From: a virus
Length of the DNA: 51,207 bases
Virus record (IMG/VR): IMGVR_UViG_3300020407_000005
Location: 1-51,207 of that record
Strand: one strand, 5' to 3'
The position numbers and the translations under genes are program-made. Below are positions 1-7,528 of the stretch, in pieces. The number at the start of each line of letters is the position of its first letter. Within the stretch, counting starts at the first letter, position 1. A model generated the notes under the pieces. It did not search any database, was not told where the DNA came from, and saw only the letters and a list, made by a program, of their open reading frames with translations.

Positions 1-77
1 GGTGGCTGTAGCTCAGTTGGTAGAGTCCCAGATTGTGATTCTGGTCGTCGTGGGTTCGAGTCCCATCAGCCACCCCA
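1..77 (+). tRNA. tRNA-His (GTG anticodon), complete, CCA encoded
   Basis: This is a complete cloverleaf. It has the extra 5' G typical of tRNA-His paired to the discriminator C at 74, an acceptor stem GTGGCT/AGCCAC, the anticodon GTG at 35-37, a T loop GTTCGAG, and an encoded CCA at 75-77. The layout matches bacterial tRNA-His genes base for base over most of its length. It is the attachment gene of the prophage: its 3' 47 bases recur at the far end of the prophage. Confidence 0.98.
31..77 (+). other. attL core, 3' part of tRNA-His
   Basis: These 47 bases, from the anticodon stem to the CCA end, are repeated without mismatch at 50136-50182. The flanking bases differ on both sides (A30 against T50135, A78 against T50183), which fixes the limits of the duplication. 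The integrase gene lies next to this end, as expected when the phage attP restores the 3' end of the tRNA it integrates into. Confidence 0.95.
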
Positions 78-90
78 AAAAACGCAACGC

Positions 91-124
91 CGACAAGGAC
101 TTAGGCCCTTCGGGGCCTTTGTCG
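91..124. terminator. Bidirectional Rho-independent terminator between tRNA and prophage
   Basis: A GGCCC-TTCG-GGGCC hairpin (104-117) lies inside a longer imperfect stem closed by CGAC/GTCG. It is followed on the plus strand by T-rich sequence including TTTTT at 125-129, and on the minus strand by the complement of the A run at 77-82. It can end tRNA transcription from the left and the leftward prophage operon from the right. Confidence 0.7.
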
Positions 125-163
125 TTTTTGGGCCGTGGGAAAATAAAGCGGCCCCGTGGGAAA

Positions 164-478
164 TCAACTGTGCCCCGAGTGAGCGAAGCAATACCCGCCA
201 CGCGAACAGGCTTCCAGCCATTCAGGCACGTTGTCCACAGGTTGGCCTGGCACACGGCCCAGGCAAGGCTTGCCTTTTGATGTCCTAGACGAGCATGGAA
301 CCAAGCCACCAGCTGCAAGCCACGCCGCGTGCTGTACCTCGGTGAATCCGAATGCCTCGGCGAATACTGCGCCGGGCTCCAGTTCGTAGCGTTTCGCCTG
401 TTCGTGCGTCAAGGTGGCAACCGGGCCGTCTCCGTGGAGCCCTTGAGTTGCGATGCAACAGGACAGCCGGTGACGCAT
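164..478 (-). CDS. Small Cys/His-rich protein downstream of integrase
   Basis: This 104-residue protein is unknown. Its C-terminal third has the pattern C-x9-C ... C-x2-H (residues about 62, 72, 97 and 100) with the segment RTSKGKPCLG, which resembles a small zinc-binding motif seen in many phage and bacterial proteins. The ATG at 478 lies three bases after the integrase stop, so the two genes are probably cotranscribed and this is the last gene of the leftward operon. Function is not known. The zinc-binding idea rests only on Cys/His spacing. Confidence 0.65.
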   Translation of the reverse strand: MRHRLSCCIATQGLHGDGPVATLTHEQAKRYELEPGAVFAEAFGFTEVQHAAWLAAGGLVPCSSRTSKGKPCLGRVPGQPVDNVPEWLEACSRGGYCFAHSGHS

Positions 479-480
479 CG

Positions 481-1512
481 TCACAGTGACCTCCGCTTTA
501 TGTGCCTCGTCCGGTCGTAGACCCGGGCCGTGGTGCCAGGATCGGCGTGCATCTCGGGTAGGGCACCGTGCTCGAGCTTGTGGTACGTCGTGTAGTGCGC
601 CCGCAGGTCGTGGAAGGTGAAGCGCTCGAGCACCACCCGCTCGGCCAGCGCCTTGTCCATCAGCCGCGCCCACATGGCCTTGAACCCCGGCTCGCTGTAC
701 GGGTTGCCGGTCCGAGGTGCGGCGAACACCGGCCCCATCGGGTTGAACTCCGGCCGGGCCCGCATCCGCTCGAGCACCACGCGCAGGCGGTCGCTGATCG
801 CCACCAGCTCGCGCTTTCCCCTCGAGCCTCGCTGCTTGGCCCGCTGCAGCCTGACCAGCTCGTCGTCCACCTGCGGCCAGTGCAGGCGCAGGAACTCAGC
901 GCGGCGGTTGCCGGCCAGGGCAGCAAACTCGGCCATCGACACCAGCACCACGGCGCTGTCGCCCTGCCGCAGCGCCCAGGCGGCGAACGCCTCGAGTTCG
1001 TCTCGCTCCACCAGCCGGCCGCGCGGTTCCTCGCGGTTGCGGCGCACCTCTTTGCACGGGTTGCGGTCGATGTCGCCCCGCTCGACCGCCAGGTTGAACA
1101 GGTTCGACAGCAGGGCCACTTCCCGGTTCGCAGACACCGGCGCGTCGGCACGCTCCACGCGCAGGTACTTGGCCACGTCGGCCGGCCGCACGGCGCTCAC
1201 CACGGCGCCGGCCCACACCTTCTCCACGATGCGCCACTGCTCGGCGTAGACCCGGCGCGTGCTCTCGGCCAGACGCTTCCACTGCGCGCTGTCCTGGTAC
1301 AGGCGCCACATCTGGCCGATGGTGCCCTGGTCCGTGGCCCGAGCGTTCAGGTCCAGCACCTGGCGCAGCGCGGCTTCCCGGTCGGTGCCCAGGCGCAACC
1401 ATTTGCCGTCGTGCTGCAGGAACCGGTAGGTGATCAGCCCGTCCTTGCGCGGGCGGGCCTCCATGCGCGGCAGCAGGCCGGCGCTGCTCGAGCGGTCGCG
1501 GGGGCGGGTCAT
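481..1512 (-). CDS. int: Tyrosine recombinase, phage integrase
   Basis: This 343-residue integrase joins attP with the 3' end of tRNA-His. The catalytic set is visible: the first Arg in GNRRAEFLRLHW (about residue 205), a Lys in the following beta-hairpin region, HDLR with His at about 301, and the nucleophile Tyr in RVYDRT at about 332. An N-terminal SAM-like core-binding domain precedes these (about 65-165). The reading frame is open further upstream, but the ATG at 1512 overlaps the stop of the preceding DUF4224 gene (ATGA), so that start is chosen. Placing int last in the early leftward operon and beside attL is usual for temperate phages. Confidence 0.95.
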   Translation of the reverse strand: MTRPRDRSSSAGLLPRMEARPRKDGLITYRFLQHDGKWLRLGTDREAALRQVLDLNARATDQGTIGQMWRLYQDSAQWKRLAESTRRVYAEQWRIVEKVWAGAVVSAVRPADVAKYLRVERADAPVSANREVALLSNLFNLAVERGDIDRNPCKEVRRNREEPRGRLVERDELEAFAAWALRQGDSAVVLVSMAEFAALAGNRRAEFLRLHWPQVDDELVRLQRAKQRGSRGKRELVAISDRLRVVLERMRARPEFNPMGPVFAAPRTGNPYSEPGFKAMWARLMDKALAERVVLERFTFHDLRAHYTTYHKLEHGALPEMHADPGTTARVYDRTRHIKRRSL

Positions 1513-1730
1513 GCTGCTCTGCGGCTCCAATTGATGCCGTTGGCGGCCTGCTGCGGCGCCGCGATGCCGCTGATGGCGGCTTGGAAGGCGGCGCGGCCGA
1601 CCAGCAGTGTGCCATCCGGCCGGCGCCGGTACGGCACGCCCCAGCGCGCCAGCACTTTGGCCTGCGATGTGGGCCGGCGGCGCGCCGTGGCCGCTGCCAG
1701 TTCGTCGTCGCTCAGGAACAGGTCGGTCAC
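1509..1730 (-). CDS. DUF4224 family protein, integrase partner
   Basis: A 73-residue protein with the DUF4224 pattern: an N-terminal LSDDELAAATARRRPTSQ segment, then KVLARWGVPYRRRPDGTLLVGRAAF, which is a helix-turn-helix-like fold followed by a beta wing. DUF4224 proteins are commonly encoded directly before phage integrases and are thought to act as excisionase-like DNA-binding partners; that role is inferred here. It starts with GTG overlapping the stop of the upstream gene (GTGA) and ends in an ATGA overlap with int, so the three genes are translationally coupled. Confidence 0.8.
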   Translation of the reverse strand: MTDLFLSDDELAAATARRRPTSQAKVLARWGVPYRRRPDGTLLVGRAAFQAAISGIAAPQQAANGINWSRRAA

Positions 1731-1876
1731 TGCATCCCCTCCCTGCTCGGCGGCGGCTCATCCCTTTCGGGCACGTCCTTGGCCTCGATGTCGTCATCTC
1801 GCTCTTCCTGCCACGGTGCCCAGCGCTCGGCGTCGCGCTGCTGGCGCTGCTCGCGGATGTCCCTTTTGCGCATCAT
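1727..1876 (-). CDS. Small highly charged protein
   Basis: This 49-residue protein begins MMRKRDIREQRQQRDAERW and continues with an acidic, proline-containing tail. Nothing indicates a function. It is supported by four-base overlaps at both ends: its ATG overlaps the stop of the upstream membrane protein (ATGA at 1873-1876) and its TGA overlaps the GTG of the DUF4224 gene. Such tight packing is found through the whole operon. Confidence 0.6.
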   Translation of the reverse strand: MMRKRDIREQRQQRDAERWAPWQEERDDDIEAKDVPERDEPPPSREGMQ

Positions 1877-1965
1877 TCGCTCCCTTGCCCGGCCACGTAT
1901 CCAATCAGGAATGCCAGCGCCACAAGGAAGATCAAGAACGCAATCTGGTCGCTCGTAAAGTCCAT
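1873..1965 (-). CDS. 30-residue single-pass membrane protein
   Basis: The peptide MDFTSDQIAFLIFLVALAFL plus about ten further residues is one hydrophobic helix with a short acidic N-terminus. The ATG at 1965 lies one base after the stop of the upstream gene, and the stop overlaps the next ATG (ATGA). Function is unknown. Coupling and a clear transmembrane helix support it as a real gene. Confidence 0.55.
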   Translation of the reverse strand: MDFTSDQIAFLIFLVALAFLIGYVAGQGSE

Positions 1966-1966
1966 C

Positions 1967-2455
1967 TCAATCCCCTTCCTTGCGAGCGTTGTTGATCAGC
2001 GTTTGCGCGCGGATCAGCGCTTTGCAGGCCATGCAGCCGTTGTCGCGCGACTCGTGGCCGGTCATGTGGTCCGGGCACAGACTCACGAAATCATGCTGGA
2101 GGCGGCCAGAGCCAACGGCGATCAGGTCTTCAAGGGCAAGCGACGTTTCCGCCGCATCAGCCCGCAGCGCCTCTACCTGCGCCTGCAGCTCGTCACGCTC
2201 TGCTGTGAGTGACGCAATGGCATCGTGGAGGGTCTGTGCGAGCTTGTGCTTTTCACCGGGCCATGCATGCTCGCGCAGCACATAGCCATTCCTTGCCACG
2301 TAGTCGGCTTGATCGCGCATCCAGGCGTCCGCTTCATGCTTGTAAGAAAACCCAATGCAGTACGCCGACTCGTCGGGCGTCATCACGTACCAGCGCCTTG
2401 CCGGCGCCGTGATTTCCAGCAGCCTCAGTGCTGCCTGTGTGGTGGTGTCGGTCAT
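1967..2455 (-). CDS. Unknown phage protein with central coiled coil
   Basis: A protein of 162 residues. The N-terminal half (RRWYVMTPDESAYCIGF to about residue 70) is probably globular. A coiled coil follows (LTAERDELQAQVEALRADA), then a C-terminal segment with Cys/His residues (LCPDHMTGHESRDNGCMACK) that may bind a metal ion. Similar mosaic proteins occur in the accessory end of the left operon of many lambdoid phages (Ead/Ea22-like genes). The ATG at 2455 overlaps the stop of the upstream gene, which decides against the longer open frame. Confidence 0.65.
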   Translation of the reverse strand: MTDTTTQAALRLLEITAPARRWYVMTPDESAYCIGFSYKHEADAWMRDQADYVARNGYVLREHAWPGEKHKLAQTLHDAIASLTAERDELQAQVEALRADAAETSLALEDLIAVGSGRLQHDFVSLCPDHMTGHESRDNGCMACKALIRAQTLINNARKEGD

Positions 2456-2697
2456 TGCACGGTCTCCAGGCGCTGCGGGAACTGCGGGCCGTTCTTGCGG
2501 ATGAAGGCGGCGGTTCCTTCCAGCCGCTGCGCCGCGATCTCCCGCCCTTCGTTGCAGGCCATGAGCAGGCCGGTCACGCTGGCCAGCTTCATGAGCACGT
2601 TGCCGATGTCTTCCCTGGACTGCATGTCGCAGGCGTTCAGGTACTCGGTGATGGCCTTCGTGGCGAGGGCCTCGGCCTGTTGCTGGGTAACGGTCAT
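2452..2697 (-). CDS. Unknown small helical protein
   Basis: An 81-residue, mainly helical protein beginning MTVTQQQAEALATKAITEYL, with a segment ASVTGLLMACNEGREIAAQRLEG that resembles parts of other phage accessory proteins. Function is unknown. Both ends overlap neighbours by four bases (ATGA). Confidence 0.6.
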   Translation of the reverse strand: MTVTQQQAEALATKAITEYLNACDMQSREDIGNVLMKLASVTGLLMACNEGREIAAQRLEGTAAFIRKNGPQFPQRLETVQ

Positions 2698-2879
2698 GTC
2701 GTCTCCTTGATGCTGGGCGCCGGGTGCTGGGATCGGTCATCAACCCGGTGACAGTGGAACGTCTTGCGCCCGACGAAGAAGCTGCCCAAGTGCTCGCACT
2801 CGCTGGCGATGGTGCTGTGAGCCCAAAGCCAGCCGACAAAGACGCCAATGGCAAACGTTGCGATCAGCCATCCCATCAC
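2694..2879 (-). CDS. Small membrane protein
   Basis: A 61-residue protein with one N-terminal transmembrane helix (about residues 3-20, WLIATFAIGVFVGWLWAH) and a polar C-terminal tail containing Cys/His residues (ECEH, FHCH). Function is unknown. It is coupled to both neighbours by overlapping start and stop codons, and it is one of several tiny membrane proteins in this operon. Confidence 0.6.
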   Translation of the reverse strand: MMGWLIATFAIGVFVGWLWAHSTIASECEHLGSFFVGRKTFHCHRVDDRSQHPAPSIKETT

Positions 2880-3775
2880 CGCTCTCCTTCGCCGTGCGGG
2901 GCTGCGTCAGCCTCATGCAGCGGTCCTGTGCAGTACGGGTCGCGCTGCAGGCGGGCCATTGCTTCGCGGATGGCCTGCCGTGGATCGTCCCGGTACACCT
3001 CACTCGCCACGCGCTCCGCTGGTCGGCCCTGATGGTGCTGCACCGTCCGCCAGCCCACGTCGTCGTCGCCCAGGCTGAAGCAGCGCAAGTCCAGCGACTC
3101 AGAGCCCAGGAAGTCCAGCAGCTGCGAGTCCTCTGCCTGCGGCACTTGTGCGGCCCCCTGCGCAGCAGAGCGTGCTGCCAGCAGAGCCTTGCGCAGCTGA
3201 GGGATGCGCTTGTCGCGGAGGTTGGTGAACGTCTCGTACACGTCGTCCGGCATCGCCTTGCCCATGTACTCGGCGTGCAGCTGTGTGCGGTAGCCGGACG
3301 CCTGCTCAAAGTCCGTCAGCAGTTGCTCGAACGCCTCTCGCTCTCCCTGCGCCACAGGCTGCGCAGCTACACCGGCGGCGATGGCCCGCGCCTCGTCCAC
3401 CTTGGACTGCGTGACATGGCCGGCCGCCACCAGCAGCTGCGGCACGTAGGCATCGCCGGCAGGCTGCGCAGCGGGTGGGTGGGCGTAGAGCGATGTGACC
3501 ACCAGCGCAGGCAGGGGAAAGCCGCCTTGGGTCGTCGCAAACCGCACGTCCTCATCGGTGGGCCTGGTGGTCCACAGGGCCTGCTGCTTGATGGGCTCGC
3601 CCGGGAGGCCGACAGCCCAAGCCACAGGCTGCTGCTCCCCGAGCCGCGCCAGTAGTGCGCGCTCGGTGGCCCGGATCAGGTCAGCACCGGTAGACCCATC
3701 GGTTCCGTACCACTCGATTTCAAGCGCTTCAACCTCGGCCGCGGTCAGCAGCTCTGCGTGTGGGGTGGGGGTCAT
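2876..3775 (-). CDS. Unknown mosaic accessory protein, Ead/Ea22-like
   Basis: A 299-residue acidic, Ala-rich protein. The N-terminal 90 residues contain the segment ALLARLGEQQPVAWAV and a downstream LWTTRP motif, a modular combination that recurs in phage accessory proteins of the Ead/Ea22 kind. The middle third (GEREAFEQLLTDFEQASGY) looks helical. No enzyme motif is visible. The ATG at 3775 overlaps the upstream stop (ATGA), which is why the open frame's earlier ATG at 3790 was not used. Function is unknown. Confidence 0.6.
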   Translation of the reverse strand: MTPTPHAELLTAAEVEALEIEWYGTDGSTGADLIRATERALLARLGEQQPVAWAVGLPGEPIKQQALWTTRPTDEDVRFATTQGGFPLPALVVTSLYAHPPAAQPAGDAYVPQLLVAAGHVTQSKVDEARAIAAGVAAQPVAQGEREAFEQLLTDFEQASGYRTQLHAEYMGKAMPDDVYETFTNLRDKRIPQLRKALLAARSAAQGAAQVPQAEDSQLLDFLGSESLDLRCFSLGDDDVGWRTVQHHQGRPAERVASEVYRDDPRQAIREAMARLQRDPYCTGPLHEADAAPHGEGER

Positions 3776-4047
3776 TGCGGTGCCTCCCAAGGGCGATTGA
3801 GGTTGCAGGCCGGCCCGGTCACTGGCTTGTCGGTCAGCAGCCCTTGCCGCTTGCAGAGGTGGCGTAGGTAGGCAATCGCCTCGGAGCCCTTGACGACGAA
3901 GATCGCCGCCTCGGTGTCTGCCACAGTGCAGCCGCCCATGAACACGCTCACCGCGTCGGTGTCCTTCTCGGCCGCCTCAAGAAGCTGCGTCACCGTTCTG
4001 CGGTCGCTGCGCAAAACGCTTTCGCGGCTCGTCTTGTCTGTGCTCAT
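3772..4047 (-). CDS. Unknown small protein
   Basis: A protein of 91 residues with an N-terminal polar helix (SRESVLRSDRRTVTQLLEAA) and a region VFMGGCTVADTEAAIFVVKG that looks like alternating strand and helix. No known domain is recognised. It overlaps both neighbours by four bases and belongs to the accessory segment of the operon. Confidence 0.6.
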   Translation of the reverse strand: MSTDKTSRESVLRSDRRTVTQLLEAAEKDTDAVSVFMGGCTVADTEAAIFVVKGSEAIAYLRHLCKRQGLLTDKPVTGPACNLNRPWEAPQ

Positions 4048-4274
4048 GATTGCACCTTGGTGGCGTCGATCTTCTCGACGGTGATGCGGTAGGTGGGCAC
4101 GCCGTTGACCGACACGTCAACCGACTTGCCGCTGTGCAGGACGTGCTCGATGACTGCGCCGCAGGCCGGGCCTGTCACGTCCTGTTTGCTCGCCCAGGTG
4201 GCTCCATCCTTGGCCACGGTCCCCGCGTAGATGCGGCCGGTAAGCGGCGATGTGCCGACATGCAGGGGCTTCAT
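4044..4274 (-). CDS. Unknown small protein, likely beta-rich
   Basis: A 76-residue protein (MKPLHVGTSPLTGRIYAGTV...) with alternating short strands and the C-terminal segment GVPTYRITVEKIDA. It resembles small phage proteins of unknown function found beside NADAR or DUF551 genes, but no domain can be named with confidence. The start at 4274 is chosen because it overlaps the stop of the NADAR gene (ATGA). The open frame extends upstream inside that gene. Confidence 0.6.
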   Translation of the reverse strand: MKPLHVGTSPLTGRIYAGTVAKDGATWASKQDVTGPACGAVIEHVLHSGKSVDVSVNGVPTYRITVEKIDATKVQS

Positions 4275-6055
4275 TGCTGCTCCTTGGGGGTGGTACCGGC
4301 AGGGGTGATGCCACGCAGCCCTGCGCGCACTTCCATCCACAGCTTGCCGAGCATGTTCTGGCCGTCGCGGTTCGGCCCCCAGCCCCAATAGTCGTCGCGC
4401 CAGGAGTCTTCGATCAACTCGCGGTCGCCGGTCTCCAGCAGCTTGCGGCGCACGTACTCGTGCTGCGACGCCTTCGCGCGGAGGATCTCCCGCATGATGT
4501 CCACCTTGACCGCATCCCAGTCGGCGCGGCGGTAGCCCTTCCAGCGCTCAGCGAGCTTGAATGCCCAGTGGGCTGAGGGTGCTTCCTTGATGGACATGGC
4601 GAGGTTGCGGCGCTGGAAAGCGTCGTTGACGGATTCGCCGACCCGCTCATAGGCGAACTTCTCGTAGTGGTAGGCGTGCTCGCTCGTCGGGAACGTCAAG
4701 CCGTTGAACTTCAGGTTGAAGGCGCTGAAGTTGGACAGGACGTAGAAGTCCTGCTCGTAGAAGAAAACCTGCTGGTCGTTGTCCAGCTTGTGGTGATCGG
4801 TCAGCGGCACCAGCGCGGGTGCCTGCGGGCTTGGTGCGGTGTCCACAAGGGCCAGCCCACCGCATACGTCCAACACCATCATCGCCATGTTGGCCACATC
4901 GGCGCTGTACTCCTGAATGCCGGGGCCGTCGTTGTTCTTGACGGCTTTCTGCAGCTTGGCGAGGTGGTGGTACACCTCCAGAAGCGCGGTGCTGGCCGAC
5001 ATCTGAAGCCACCCTGGGCGGTCGCCCTTGCCGCTGTTGGCGTGCAGCTCGCGGCGCATCAGAGACAGGAACGGCATCAGCACGTCGTCGTACTTGTCGC
5101 CCACCGGCTGCGCTGCAGTGGGTGCGGCCTGGGGTGCGGGAGGGGCAGCGAGATCGTCATGCCGCGGCCCGATGAGCGATTCGGGGTCACCTCCGGCAAA
5201 GCGGATCACCTGGCGCCACACGCCATCCAGTGTCCGGCGGTGCACGTTCTGGATGGGCCGGTCCTGCACCTGCTCTTTCCAGCGGCCAACGGCCCAATCC
5301 ACCACGTCCGCTGGCATCGGGTGCACGGGCGTCACCGCGCCAGTGCCGGGGATCGGCAGCCAGCCGATGGGCTTGCCCTCGCCACGGCAGTAGCAGTCAT
5401 GGTGCCAGGACCAGCCGGCAAAGTGCCACGCCGGATCTTCCTTGGGGCCGCCATCGACGCCGTAGGAACCGATACTGACGCTCATCGTCTCGTCGTAAAG
5501 CGGGTGCTCGTTGTCATCGATCAGCAGCAGCACGGGCGTGCCGTCCGTCGGTGCCGTTGCCATCGGATTCCACGGCACCGTGGCCGCTGCATCCTGCGCA
5601 GGGGTGGGCTGGGATGCGCGGGCGGCGCGCAGAGCCTCTCGATAGGCAAACGCACCGTCTAGGAATGCCCCGGTGAACTTAGCGGCCATGTTCTGGCACT
5701 CCACCTCACGCCCCCGATAGAGCTGCTGCTTCCCGTCGCCCGCAACCACCGCATGCCTGTGGAACATGCTTTGGTCCGAGGCCACGGCCTGGTATCGATG
5801 GGCGGCTTCAGCCTCTAGGGCCCGCATCGGATCGCGCAAAGCATCCTCGTAGAGCGGAAGCCCGGCCGGCGCATCCTGTGCTGCTGACAGTGCAGCGCGG
5901 GCGGCTTCGCGCACTCGCCGGATGGCGAGGCTCACAGCCGTCGGCATGCGCATCGCGTACGGGTCGAAACCGGATCGCGTCGGCTGCTCCTCCAGCACGC
6001 GATCGAGTTCTTGAGCGGCCAGAAGCAGCTCAGGAGTTGAGGTGGCGTCGCTCAT
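4271..6055 (-). CDS. Three-part protein: DUF551-like, MazG/DUF550-like and NADAR domains
   Basis: This 594-residue protein appears to be a fusion. The segment at about 160-235 (WNPMATAPTDGTPVLLLI ... GKPIGWLPIPG) matches the DUF551 pattern. The segment at about 320-400 (MRRELHANSGKGDRPGW, then EVYHHLAKLQKAV, then EYSADVANMAMMVLDV) matches the MazG-like DUF550 pattern. Residues about 430-580 form a NADAR (YbiA-like, DUF1768) domain, with YVLSNFSAFNLKFNGLTFP, SEHAYHYEKF, LLETGDRELIEDSW, WGWG and GQNMLGKLWMEVR. NADAR enzymes are N-glycosidases; some remove ADP-ribose from guanine and so counter DarT1-type DNA-modifying toxins. Here that role, and any nucleotide pyrophosphatase activity of the middle part, is inference. 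The ATG at 6055 overlaps the upstream stop. Confidence 0.8.
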   Translation of the reverse strand: MSDATSTPELLLAAQELDRVLEEQPTRSGFDPYAMRMPTAVSLAIRRVREAARAALSAAQDAPAGLPLYEDALRDPMRALEAEAAHRYQAVASDQSMFHRHAVVAGDGKQQLYRGREVECQNMAAKFTGAFLDGAFAYREALRAARASQPTPAQDAAATVPWNPMATAPTDGTPVLLLIDDNEHPLYDETMSVSIGSYGVDGGPKEDPAWHFAGWSWHHDCYCRGEGKPIGWLPIPGTGAVTPVHPMPADVVDWAVGRWKEQVQDRPIQNVHRRTLDGVWRQVIRFAGGDPESLIGPRHDDLAAPPAPQAAPTAAQPVGDKYDDVLMPFLSLMRRELHANSGKGDRPGWLQMSASTALLEVYHHLAKLQKAVKNNDGPGIQEYSADVANMAMMVLDVCGGLALVDTAPSPQAPALVPLTDHHKLDNDQQVFFYEQDFYVLSNFSAFNLKFNGLTFPTSEHAYHYEKFAYERVGESVNDAFQRRNLAMSIKEAPSAHWAFKLAERWKGYRRADWDAVKVDIMREILRAKASQHEYVRRKLLETGDRELIEDSWRDDYWGWGPNRDGQNMLGKLWMEVRAGLRGITPAGTTPKEQQ

Positions 6056-6645
6056 GGCAGAGCCTTTCGGTATGCGTCGTTGATCTCGGCCATGCGCGCC
6101 GGGTCGCCACCGCGGTCCGGGTGGTGCTGGCTGGCCAGGCGGCGGTAGGCGTCGCGGATCTCGGTCGGCGTGGCGCCGGCGGGCACGCCCAGCACCTCCC
6201 ACCAGCTGCGCGCCGCACCCGGTGCCGGCAGCGCGGTGAAGCCGGTGAACGCGGCTTCAAGCATGTCGCCCGTGCCCCAGCGCGCGATGCCGCGCAGCGC
6301 CTCGATGGTCTTCGCGATGGCCTGCATGTTGTGCTCGATGCGGTCCCACCGGTCGCACGCGAACGACATCTGGCGCTTCTTGTGGAGGAAGTAGACGGCC
6401 ACGCCCGGGTCGTCCGGCTGGCGCTGGTTGGCCAGCGGCAGGCCGTCGCGGCGCAGCGCGATGTTCGTGCTGATCACGACCTCGGGGTCGCGCGCGAACC
6501 GGCCGCCGGCGAGCAGGGTGACCTCCCGCACGATGTTGTCGCGCGCCCGGGCGAACGTCGTTTCGAACTTGGCGCGCTCGCGGCGCCAAGCCTCGGTGCG
6601 GGGCCGGCCTGCGGGCCAGGCCAGGGGGTAGGCCTCGACGGTCAT
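6052..6645 (-). CDS. J-domain (DnaJ-like) protein
   Basis: A 197-residue protein with a C-terminal J domain (about 145-197): SWWEVLGVPAGATPTEIRDA, then YRRLASQHHPDRGGD with the diagnostic HPD at about 177-179, then MAEINDAYRKAL. J domains stimulate the ATPase of Hsp70 (DnaK). The first 140 residues are not recognised and may bind a phage substrate or DNA replication component. Unlike DnaJ itself there is no Gly/Phe region or zinc domain, and the J domain is at the C-terminus. It is coupled to the NADAR gene (ATGA overlap). Confidence 0.85.
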   Translation of the reverse strand: MTVEAYPLAWPAGRPRTEAWRRERAKFETTFARARDNIVREVTLLAGGRFARDPEVVISTNIALRRDGLPLANQRQPDDPGVAVYFLHKKRQMSFACDRWDRIEHNMQAIAKTIEALRGIARWGTGDMLEAAFTGFTALPAPGAARSWWEVLGVPAGATPTEIRDAYRRLASQHHPDRGGDPARMAEINDAYRKALP

Positions 6646-6836
6646 GACACGACGTCCAGCTCGCCGCCCTCGCTGTCGCTCTCGTCGTGCTCGGGCCCGG
6701 CGGCCTCATGCACGGCTTCCGGCGACAGCCCTAGGGCCTGGGCTACGGCCAGGGCTGCCGCATCGCGGTCCGGGACCAGCTCCAGCGCGCGGGTCATGGC
6801 GGCTTGCACGGTGGTGCGTTCGACGATCTGCACCAT
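6642..6836 (-). CDS. Small acidic protein
   Basis: A 64-residue protein with a helical N-terminal part (VQAAMTRALELVPDRDAAAL) and a very acidic tail (EHDESDSEGGELDVVS). Function is unknown. The stop overlaps the start of the J-domain gene. Its position beside the recombination genes suggests a role in early DNA metabolism, but nothing in the protein shows it. Confidence 0.55.
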   Translation of the reverse strand: MVQIVERTTVQAAMTRALELVPDRDAAALAVAQALGLSPEAVHEAAGPEHDESDSEGGELDVVS

Positions 6837-6839
6837 GGG

Positions 6840-7526
6840 TCAGCCCTCCGCGCTGTCGTCGTCGCCGCGCGCGCCCGGCAGGTCCAGGAAAGCCCGAGTC
6901 GCACGGTCGGCCGCAACGCTGGCCGGGTCTTCATCGAACAGGCTGCCCGTGTCATCGCCACCGGTGGTGCCATCAGCGCCCGGATGATCGGCGTGGAATG
7001 CCGCCAGGCTGCCGTCGATGGCATCCGGCTTGCGCTCGGGGGCCAGCAGCTTCAGCTGGATCTCGTGCTTGTTCAGCATGGCCAGCCGGCCGGCCTTGAG
7101 CTCGTCCAGGTCGCTGCTGCCGATACGCAGGCCCAGTTCAATGCTGCCGCCCTCGTGTGGCGTGACGACAAAGCCGTCAATCTTGGCGCCGCCCAGCTTG
7201 ATGTCGCTGGTTTCGTCGATGCCGAAGTCGATGATGACCGTGTAGCCGTTCAGTTCGCCCTTGAGCGCCAGGCGGTCGATGACGTTGTCACGCCGCAGCG
7301 GCAGCGCGATCCGCTCCATGCCGTCAAACTCCGGCTGCGGTTCCGGTTCCTCGGGCGACTTGTAGAGCTGGGCGCACAGGCCCTGGCTCAGCTGGTCCAG
7401 CAGCGTGTTGGCGGTGGTGATACGGATGCCGAGGGTAACGGCCGGCACGTCCTGGTCGCCGTGCTTTTCGGTGCGGTTGGTGACGGTGGCCAGCTTGGCC
7501 GGGGTGGCGTCGAGCAGTTGGAACAT
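6840..7526 (-). CDS. Unknown protein of the recombination cassette
   Basis: A protein of 228 residues. Most of it (1-160) is beta-rich, with phrases such as NGYTVIIDFGIDE and IELGLRIGSSDLDELKAG. The last 60 residues are acidic and disordered (GDDTGSLFDEDP, GARGDDDSAEG), as in single-stranded-DNA-binding proteins, but no OB-fold signature is clear. It follows the recT/exonuclease genes with only the HNH gene between. Function is unknown; an ssDNA-related role is a guess from position and the acidic tail. Confidence 0.7.
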   Translation of the reverse strand: MFQLLDATPAKLATVTNRTEKHGDQDVPAVTLGIRITTANTLLDQLSQGLCAQLYKSPEEPEPQPEFDGMERIALPLRRDNVIDRLALKGELNGYTVIIDFGIDETSDIKLGGAKIDGFVVTPHEGGSIELGLRIGSSDLDELKAGRLAMLNKHEIQLKLLAPERKPDAIDGSLAAFHADHPGADGTTGGDDTGSLFDEDPASVAADRATRAFLDLPGARGDDDSAEG

Positions 7527-7528
7527 GA

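Noticed and set aside
13-318. Minus-strand frame ending in a GLEPTTTRITI phrase over the tRNA
   Set aside because: This phrase is the well-known false translation of a tRNA gene; the same false peptide recurs at the attR copy (minus frame 49594-50196).
568-1995. 475-residue plus-strand frame opposite the integrase
   Set aside because: His/Arg/Ala-rich translation of the reverse strand of the integrase; no ribosome-binding site and no domain.
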